Shown: one piece after another, positions 57,175-64,000 of the stretch | How positions within the stretch are numbered: position 1 is the first letter of the stretch | Layout: each line of letters begins with the position of its first letter | Notes under the pieces: generated by a model | Told to the model about the DNA's origin: nothing | The model's database searches: none | What the model saw: the letters and a program-made list of their open reading frames with translations, nothing else | Position numbers and translations under genes: made by a program | Origin: Thecaphora thlaspeos | Lineage: Eukaryota > Basidiomycota > Ustilaginomycetes > Urocystidales > Glomosporiaceae | NCBI GenBank assembly: GCA_900291925.1 | Contig: UWYS01000014.1 | Location: 372,001 to 436,000, forward strand | Reading direction: 5' to 3' | Length of the DNA: 64,000 nucleotides

Positions 57175-57890
57175 GATGGAAGGCGGTCGGACTGTTCAGT
57201 GTGGCGCGTGGGTTGATGGAGCTCGGTAGAGGGGAAGAGGGCGTGTGGTAGAGGGAGAGCTGGAAGTGCGGCTGGACGCTGTGAGGGTGAGGGCGAGGTG
57301 AGGGTAGGATGGATTGGTCAAAGGCTGACGGCGCCGCCGCCAAAAATCTGGAAGGAATCGCGTCGGCCTGGCCTGGAGCGGGCCAAGCCTTTGCCTGCAC
57401 TCGCGCGAGAGGGCGGGGAGAAAGCGAAGCACTTTCGCTCCTTTTCGCGCGTTGGCATGGCGTGACGTGGCGCACAAAGCTCGCTACCTCCAGCCACGCC
57501 ATCCTCTGCCTCTTGCCACCACCCCATCCCCACCGCCTCCATCCGACGACGAATCAGCGCTCGCTGGTGTTGACCCGACCTTTGAACCCACTGCTTCGAT
57601 CTCTGCCCCATTGCGCTCCACCCAGCAGACAGTCAGACCTCTGTCCTTGCACAGACTGCTCTCTCTCGCTCACTGGACAAGCACGCCGCTCAGATCGACC
57701 CGCTTCAATCGTTAGACCAACTCCCACGCGCTGCCGACTCCGAAGATAGACGGCACACAGTCACATCCACGTTCACAAACGCTTCCTTGCGCCCAGAAAG
57801 GAGGCATCGTCGACGTTCGTACGACTGCGCCACAGCCTGGTACCGCACAGTCATCGCCCGAGCTCCAGCTAGGCACAGGCATCTCTCGAG
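57175..57890. promoter_or_regulatory. Divergent promoter NUP84 / TFIIB
   Basis: A 716-nt spacer separates two housekeeping start codons. Sense-strand pyrimidine-rich leaders precede both genes. No TATA box is evident, as is common for constitutive fungal genes. Confidence 0.5.
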
Positions 57891-59421
57891 ATGACGGCCG
57901 ACCTGGCGAAGCCCCATCCGGTCAGTATATGCGCACCTCCTGTCGCGGCTGTAGACGGAGGCGGTTCGCAGCCAACGTGGGGGCTGCAGAGGTGTCGAGA
58001 AGCGATCGACAGGAGGGAGAGCTTGGGAGGCTGTGCGAGGCTTTGGGGTCGCTAAGGATGCAAAGAGCCCTGGATCCAGAGGCTGAAGCCTGGTGTGGTA
58101 TCTGCTCCCTTTCTCTCTCTCATTCCTCCCGTCCGTTCGCTCTCTCGTTCATTTCGACGCCGTCAATCGCCCGTTACAAACCATTCCCGCGTCCGCTCGC
58201 CTTGCAAATGTCTGCTCCACCCGGTCGATCAGAACGCCTTCGCGCAACCCTTCGCGCTCAGCGCACGGTATGCCGCTGACCGAGGAGCCGCGCCAAAGGG
58301 CGACGATGACTTCGTGCCGGACCTCAACGTCCGCCTCATCTGCCGCGACTGCAAGATCGACCCGCCCAACCTCACCGAAGAGTTTGACAGTGGTGATCTG
58401 GTCTGTTCTGACTGCGGGCTAGTGGTGGGCGAGAATATCATCGACACGAGGTCCGAATGTAAGTGGGACCTCGCTACTGCACAGCTCCCATCGGACGCAA
58501 TGGACAGGCCATGGCTGACAATATTACGCCAACCTCCGCCTTACAGGGCGTAAGTTCGCCAACGAGGACGGCGACGACCCCTCGCGTGTTGGTTCGGCGG
58601 GTAACCCGCTGCTGGACGGCATCAATGAGCAGCTCGAGTCGCGCATCGGACACCACGATGGCGGATCGGGTGCCTCGCGCGACCTGCTGCGTACGGCGAG
58701 CCGGGCGACGGGCAGCCGCGACCGCAATATGCTCGATGCCTTTGAAGATATTCAGCGCAAGTGTGATTCGATCCACCTGCCACGCAGCGTGTCGGACGTC
58801 GCCAAGCAGGCCTACCGCCGCGTCGAGGAGGAAAAGATTCTGCGTGGCAAGAAGCCGGACGCCATCATCGCCGCGGCCATCTACGTCGCTTGCAAGATGA
58901 GCCACGTCCCGCGTACCTTTCCTGAGATCTGCTCACTTACCAGCGTGTCGAAGAAGCACATCGGCCAGTGCTTCAAAGAGATGCAGCATGCGTTCGGCCT
59001 GAACGCGACGGGGACGGGCTCGGTGGACGGTTCACGGGCCAACGGCGACGGAGGCTCCGGCACCTCGACACCGCTCGGCATCGGACCGACGGGCGCGGCC
59101 GACCTGGTGGGACGGTACTGCAACCACCTGGGCCTCGAGATGCCCATCGTCCGCAGCACCGAGGACATCACGGCGCGCGTCCGCGAGCTCGGCGTGCTGG
59201 CGGGCCGAAGCCCGATCACCATTGCGGCCGCCTGCATCTATTTTTCCACGATGCTCTGGGGCGTCGACAAGGGCGCCAAGCGCATCAGCCAGGCGGCCGG
59301 CGTGAGCGATGTGACGATCAAGAACTCGTTCAAGGAGCTCATCAAGCACAAGGACAAGATCGCTACGCCCGAGATCCTCGCAAAGAGCCCGAGGATGGAC
59401 CTGTCGCGGCTGACGCTTTAG
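57891..59421 (+). CDS. SUA7: Transcription initiation factor TFIIB
   Basis: Three exons, 57891..57920, 58233..58458 and 58547..59421, give 376 residues. Exon 1 encodes only ten residues (MTADLAKPHP) and ends at a GTCAGT donor; the 312-nt intron ends GATCAG before NAFAQPFAL. The second intron (88 nt) splits the Trp of the conserved SEWRKF. The zinc ribbon lies at about residues 46-70 (CRDC ... SGDLVCSDCGLVVG). The B-finger region follows, then two cyclin-like repeats at about 147-230 and 272-360, separated by an unusual Gly/Ser/Thr-rich insertion of about 35 residues. TFIIB bridges TBP and RNA polymerase II and sets the start site. Human TFIIB has 316 residues and yeast 345, so the insertion explains the length. 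The start is less certain than the body, because it rests on a non-GTRAGT donor. Confidence 0.93.
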
Positions 59422-59727
59422 GCGCCGGCGCCGGCGGTGGGCTCGGTGGCGGAGCGCCTTGGAGCTTATCGCCAGGACGTTGTCTCTTGACATGGGGTCG
59501 CAATAGTGAGGCCCTCTGTCGGGACAGCACTAGCCAAGATGTATGTATGATATCGAAAAACAGAGGAACCCATGGAGCTGTCACATGAAACCAAAGAGAA
59601 ACTCCTTGAAATCTCGATATCAACGCACAATCTATGCTCCATGTCTGTCCTCTAGCTGACGAAACGAAGGTGCACGCCCATCTTGGAGATGATTCTGAAT
59701 GTATTGCATGGTGGGAGGTCGACCTGA
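59422..59727. other. Convergent 3' spacer
   Basis: This spacer of about 300 nt lies between TFIIB and the methyltransferase gene. Nothing is recognised in it. Confidence 0.4.
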
Positions 59728-60012
59728 TCAACGATATCGACAAAGCGCTTTGATCTCGTGAGTTCCGCTCTTACAGCAACCACCGACAAACACGCCGGAC
59801 CAGACGGGATCCTGCGATACTGACTTGGCTACCTTGATCAGGCCGTTGGCCCATGAATCTGCTCCGGACGTAGCGTCGCTCCCGAAGGAGGAAGTGGGGT
59901 CGGGCTGGAGCCAGATTTTATTGATGGCGTCGTAGATTAGTCCACCATCTGGGTAGAGCTGGTGATGACAAGGACAAAAGGGGAGTGACATGGTTAGCTA
60001 TGTTTTGGAGGA

Positions 60013-60056
<44 letters not shown>

Positions 60057-61198
60057 AACAGTGCGTCAGGATTAGGGGAGGAAGGGTTGGACTCACGAAA
60101 AGCAAAGGAGCTTCCACGCCCGCCTTGTCCCGTTCTTGCTGCAACAACTTTCCACCTTGCTCCCTGGGCCGGTTGAGACGCTGCAAGGCCCTCGTCATCC
60201 TCGCTACGAGGGGAGCCATGAGGTACGGCTTCGTGCAGTTGATGCCGACACCGCTGACAGGCCACCTTGCCCTTTGACCTTCCACCTCGACCGAGAGGAT
60301 GTCGTAGAGGAGAGTCTCCATCTCCCTTTCCGCCCTCGTTTCTTTGTCCTCGTCGCTTTCTCCGGCAGGCGCTGGTGGCCAGGGCAACGATCGGGCGTCG
60401 GGGAAGGCGTAGCTGATGTAGAACGGCTTAAGCGGCTGGTCGGCGGGGACTTGGTCGACGAGGTCCTCTATCGCCAGTCGGAAGGCTACACCTTCGTCGG
60501 CTCGTGGGACCGTCTCTAGCGCCACGACGCCCGTCGCCTCCCAGGCGCGCGCATCGGCTAGAAAGGTCTGAACTCTCCTACGGTGGAAGGAACGCAGTTC
60601 ACAAAGCGTAGGTTGACGGTGGTGTCGCTCGTCCGAGGTGGGAAGGTAGGTGGGCTGGTAGTCGCCCGTGTATTCGGCGCCGTTGGAGAGGACGCCGCCG
60701 TAAGGACCGAGTGAGAGACTGATGAGAGGGTTCCTGCTCGATGAAGGAGCCGACGAGAGGGATTCAGAAGCGATGTGTACCGCCTGAGCCATGAGCTCGT
60801 CCGCTCGACTGGCGGAGTACTGTGCGCGGTCGAAGGATTCGTGTGAGGCTTGGTAGCTGGCGGTGGAAAGGGGAGAGCATTGGTGGGAAGCGTAAGCCAG
60901 GTTCAAGAGAGAGCATGGCAAAAGGAGAGAGAGAGAGAGAGAGAGAGGAGACTCACGTAGCGGTGCCGAGGATCTGAGCTCCGGCTTCGAGGTAGTGTGC
61001 GTGCGCATCGTGGATTGCGCGTCTGCCTTTGCCGTTGCAAACGTCGTCCTCCTTTTCGTCGAGCAGGCGGGCCGACCAGAGCGGGCCCTTTGAGAGGTCG
61101 AAGCCGAGCTCCTCGAGGTAGGTGGCTAGGCCGCCATCGAGGATTCCGATACGGTTCGCGTCGAGCAGCGATATGAGGGGCTTGCTGTCGATTGCCAT
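59728..61198 (-). CDS. Homocysteine S-methyltransferase (Mht1/Sam4 type)
   Basis: Three exons, 61198..60957, 60856..60097 and 59958..59728, give 410 residues. The enzyme transfers a methyl group from S-methylmethionine or S-adenosylmethionine to homocysteine, forming methionine. Seen in order: ILDGGLATYLEELG near the start, TYQASHESF across the first splice, SLGPYGGVLSNGAEYTGDY, ETVPR, GVGINCTKP near residue 286 and GGCC near 393. The Cys in GINC and the pair in GGCC are the zinc and homocysteine ligands of the family. Length exceeds the usual 325-350, with extra Ser/Pro/Glu-rich loops in exon 2. Both introns carry GA/TC microsatellites on the side of the donor. The gene is head-to-head with the Svf1-family gene. 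Confidence 0.9.
60017..60055 (+). repeat. (GA)19 microsatellite in intron 2
   Basis: About 19.5 perfect GA units (TC in the sense of the gene) lie within intron 2 of the homocysteine S-methyltransferase gene. Confidence 0.95.
60925..60947 (+). repeat. (GA)11 microsatellite in intron 1
   Basis: About 11.5 GA units (TC in the gene sense) lie a few bases after the donor of intron 1 of the same methyltransferase gene. Confidence 0.95.
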
Positions 61199-61812
61199 GG
61201 TGGGCGGGCCGTGGGGGGGGGAAAGGGTGTTGGTGGTAGTGGTTGAGCGAGTGGGTGGGGAGTCATTGCTCTTCTCGCAGGCTCGCGACAAGAGAAAAGG
61301 TGGAGGCGTCGAGCGGCTGCTTCTTCTTGCCCGATGACTCGAAGGCGCCCAGGGTCCCACGGCGGCACGGCTTGGCTCGCTCCCGATGAGATACGGCAGC
61401 AAACAGCCCGATGTGCGGTGTCAGAGGTCAGAGGGGGAGGGTCCGAGCGCGTGTGTGTTTGGTGGGACGCGTGGGGCTCGATCGGCGCCTGGCGCGGCTG
61501 AGCCGAGCTCAAAGGGGAAAGGCGAAAGGCGAAAGGCGGCTGCACCTCCCCAACAAAGACAGAGGCACGCCACAGCAGCGCAGCGCCTTCTCTGGCGGGC
61601 CGCACGCTTTGCTTGGCCAACCCCTCGCCCTCGTTGCCTCCTCCCTCCCCTCTTCTCGCCCTCCTCTCGCCCTCTCCTTCTCTTGCTCACACCTCTTCTC
61701 CATCTTGGCAGACATCTCCTCTCTCTCTCTCTCGCCCTCGTAGTCAACGCACATCGGACGCGTCTCAAGCAAAGCATCCCCTCCCCATCCCCCTCCCCCA
61801 CCAACCCACCTA
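61199..61812. promoter_or_regulatory. Divergent promoter methyltransferase / SVF1
   Basis: This 614-nt spacer separates two start codons. The SVF1 side (61600-61812) is a strong CT-rich leader with a TCTCTCTC run near 61708-61734. The methyltransferase side is G/A-rich on the plus strand, that is, CT-rich in its own sense. No TATA box is seen. Confidence 0.5.
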
Positions 61813-63371
61813 ATGTCCGGCTGGGGTTCTTGGCTCAAGGGCGAGTCCGCCGTCGCCGCCGCCGGTCCCAACGCCGTCTCGCCTCCCAACTTCCAGGCCG
61901 TTACCGACGCATTCGAGCAGGACGCCCTCTTTGGTCCTCTGGAAAAGTCCGACCTCGAGTGGATCTGCGCCGGCGGTTTCACCACAGAGACCCAGACCTG
62001 GTACACCGTCCTTGAAGATGGCGCCCTTGCCACCAGCCAGATCATCCACTCGGCCGTCGGGTGAGTGGACCGTCCCCCCTTGGCGCACCGGCGCCATCGG
62101 CGCATCTTCTCGGTCAGCTTTTGGGCGGCAGATCGCTGACGAGTCTCTGCCCATTACCCTCACGCCCTTACCCCCGGTCCCTGACTTCGCCGACGCCCGA
62201 TAGCCTCTGGTACCCGCAGATCCAGATGACGTTCAAGTACTTCAACCCGAAGACGGGCCAGAAGATCTGGAAGTCGATCAACGCCACCAAGTTTGTTACA
62301 CCGCCGACAAACGCTGCATCGGGCGCCAGCGGAGACAAGCGTTCGTCCAAGGCCGAGCAGTTTACCGTCCTCTTCGAGACCGATGCCGAGGGCAACGATG
62401 TCTACACAATCACCGCCAACCTCGACGCTGATCTCCAGCTCTCCTACACATTCACCCGGCCCTCGGAGGCGGTCGGCTGGAAGCTCGGCGCCGGGCCCAA
62501 GGGCGGCATGAGCTTCTTTGGCGCTAACGCCGGGAGCCCCGACGGCTACGTCGTCCACCGCTTCTGGCCTGTCGCCCTCAGCAAGGGCCACATCATTGCC
62601 AAGGGCAAGGCGATCGATGCTACGGGCCAGGGCATGTTTGTCCACGCGATCCAAGGCATGCGCCCCAACCTCGTCGCATCGAGGTGGAACTTTGCCAACT
62701 TCCAGGCCAACGACGACAAGCTCGGCAAGGTCTCGGCCATCATGATGGAGTTCACCACCACGTCCGACTACGGCGGCGCCAACGGCAGCACTGGCAGCAG
62801 CACCGGCGGCCAGGCAGAGGGCGGTAGCGGCGGCACCGTCGCCGCGACGCGCGAGACGTCAACGGTCAACATCGGCTCGATCGTCGTCGATGGCAAGCTC
62901 GTCTCGGTCACGGCGGCCACGCGCGGCGGCAAGGCTAGCGAGGATGCGCCATCACAGCGGTCCAAGTCACGCGCCCACCACCTCAGCCAGGTGCTCGACA
63001 AGGAGACGGGCTACCGGGTGCCGCAGGTGATCAAGTACACCTGGGATGGCGCCCTGCTCGACGTCGCCACCGGCAAGGGCGACACGTCGGACCGCGTCGA
63101 GGCCGAGCTCAGCGTCGACCTCGGCAAGCCGTACCCGAGCACCGAGACGCATGGCCTCGTCGACAAGATCGACGTCCTCGCCGAGATTCCCTACGTCATC
63201 CGCAAGGTGGTCAACGTCGTAGCGGGAACGAAGCCCTACATGTACCAGACGCTCAACCCAACCACGCTGACAGTCGAGCTGCCGTCGAGGTACGAAGGCA
63301 GAGGCAAGGACGAGAAGAGGCACGAGGTCAAGGGTACCCTCTTTGAGGAGCACACATTCATCAGCGCTTAG
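61813..63371 (+). CDS. SVF1: Svf1-family protein
   Basis: Two exons, 61813..62060 and 62204..63371, give 471 residues; the 143-nt intron has a GTGAGT donor and a CGATAG acceptor. Family features include WICAGGFTTETQTWYTVLEDG, SAVGLWYPQIQMTFKYFN across the splice, GYVVHRFWPVALSKGHIIAKGKAID, MFVHAIQGMRPNLVASRWNFANFQ and the calycin-like C-terminal half (VPQVIKYTWDGALLDV). The N-terminal MSGWGSWLKG stretch could be the short amphipathic helix that targets yeast Svf1 to membranes. Yeast Svf1 is implicated in survival under stress, sphingolipid metabolism and ceramide transport from ER to Golgi. A Gly/Ser/Thr-rich insertion of about 30 residues near 270-300 is specific to this copy. Confidence 0.92.
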
Positions 63372-64000
63372 GCTGGAGTGGCGTGTCTCAGCTCGACCTC
63401 GTCGTCATGGTCCACGGTCTGATGTCCTATCTCTTCGGACTTCTTTTTTTTTCTTTGTTTTTTTTTTTCTTTTTTTTTTTCGCATTTCGCCCTTCCATTC
63501 GGCACGTCTCTTGGTGCTTTAGTGGTTGTTCCGTTCGTCCGGTAGTAATATATTACAATATAAAGCCTCTCTCCCTGGTTCAGTGGAGAAGCGTCATATC
63601 AACCTCGGCAGTCACTGTCTTGTCCAGCTTCGTGACACAGTGGGTCGTGTCGCTACGTGTGGGACGGCGCGATACGATGGCCGATTGGCGAAAGACAAAC
63701 GACCAATCGCATCTGCCTTCTCTCGACGATACGCTCCATGCAGAGGTGAAAGGTCGGAGGAATAGAAATAGCGCCGTTGATCAAAGACGAAATTTAACAC
63801 AAACGGACCTATAGGACGAGACGTCGTTGGTCTCTGCTGTATAGTGAAGAGTATGGACTAGTCTCACGGCTAGGGACCCAGAAGAGAGATGTTATGAATG
63901 GGAAATATCTTCAAGGGAGATTGATAGTTTGGTTGGTATATCTCTTCGTCAGGCAAAGATGAGGTATCGCTTGCGTCAACTTGGCGCATAAAGGGGCGGG
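63372..64000. other. 3' flank, no recognised gene
   Basis: This is the region downstream of SVF1 to the window end. It has T-rich tracts at 63443-63480 (runs of T interrupted by C or G) that may mark the 3' UTR/polyadenylation zone. No coding sequence is recognised. Confidence 0.45.

Noticed and set aside
1..64000. CRISPR arrays, insertion sequences or bacterial operons
   Set aside because: No regularly spaced direct repeats, no transposase frames, and all genes show eukaryotic introns and fungal families.

Overview
The window is nuclear DNA of a filamentous or dimorphic fungus, most likely a basidiomycete and plausibly one of the smut-related Ustilaginomycotina; I cannot name a genus. The evidence is intron-rich genes with short introns (usually about 60-150 nt) that start mostly GTGAGT/GTAAGT and end in CAG/TAG, long pyrimidine-rich leaders, GC-rich coding DNA, two Zn2Cys6 transcription factors, and housekeeping proteins that look fungal. 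I see no bacterial, viral or transposon genes, no CRISPR array and no convincing tRNA or rRNA.

Layout. 1-3.25 kb holds no recognised gene. 3.25-6.3 kb: a small two-exon gene (minus) divergent from the nucleolar rRNA-processing factor EBP2 (plus). 6.9-10.9 kb: a large kelch-repeat membrane protein (minus), followed by a gene-free stretch of about 5.7 kb that probably carries the long leader of a protein kinase with a C-terminal C1 domain (16.6-18.8 kb, plus). 19.4-30.1 kb: two Zn2Cys6 regulators (minus). The second has eleven exons, and its zinc cluster is assembled from five exons, two of them micro-exons of 18 and 10 nt. 31.8-35.0 kb: an ACSF2-type acyl-CoA synthetase gene (minus) that carries in-frame stop codons and appears to be a pseudogene. 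35.7-39.4 kb: two F-box/leucine-rich-like genes (plus), the second interrupted by a TAG or a very short intron. 40-41.1 kb: cytochrome c oxidase subunit 4. 41.6-42.0 kb: a small acidic two-exon gene. 44.3-48.5 kb: a tricalbin-like SMP/C2 membrane-contact protein. 49.7-51.3 kb: ribulose-phosphate 3-epimerase with six exons and an unusual C-terminal tail. 51.6-52.8 kb: a third F-box-like frame without a visible start. 53.3-54.1 kb: a PYM (exon-junction-complex disassembly) homologue. 54.4-57.2 kb: nucleoporin Nup84/Nup107, head-to-head with TFIIB (57.9-59.4 kb). 59.7-61.2 kb: homocysteine S-methyltransferase, head-to-head with an Svf1-family protein (61.8-63.4 kb).

Functionally this is an ordinary mixed neighbourhood, not an operon or metabolic cluster: ribosome biogenesis (EBP2), transcription (TFIIB, two regulators), nuclear pore, mRNA surveillance (PYM), respiration (COX4), pentose phosphate pathway (RPE), sulfur amino acids and lipid transfer (tricalbin-like, Svf1). 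The most unusual features are the recurrent micro-exons placed inside functional motifs, the decayed acyl-CoA synthetase, and three F-box-like genes of which two have reading-frame problems. All exon borders were inferred by eye from splice consensus, reading phase and family conservation; no alignment or RNA evidence was available.
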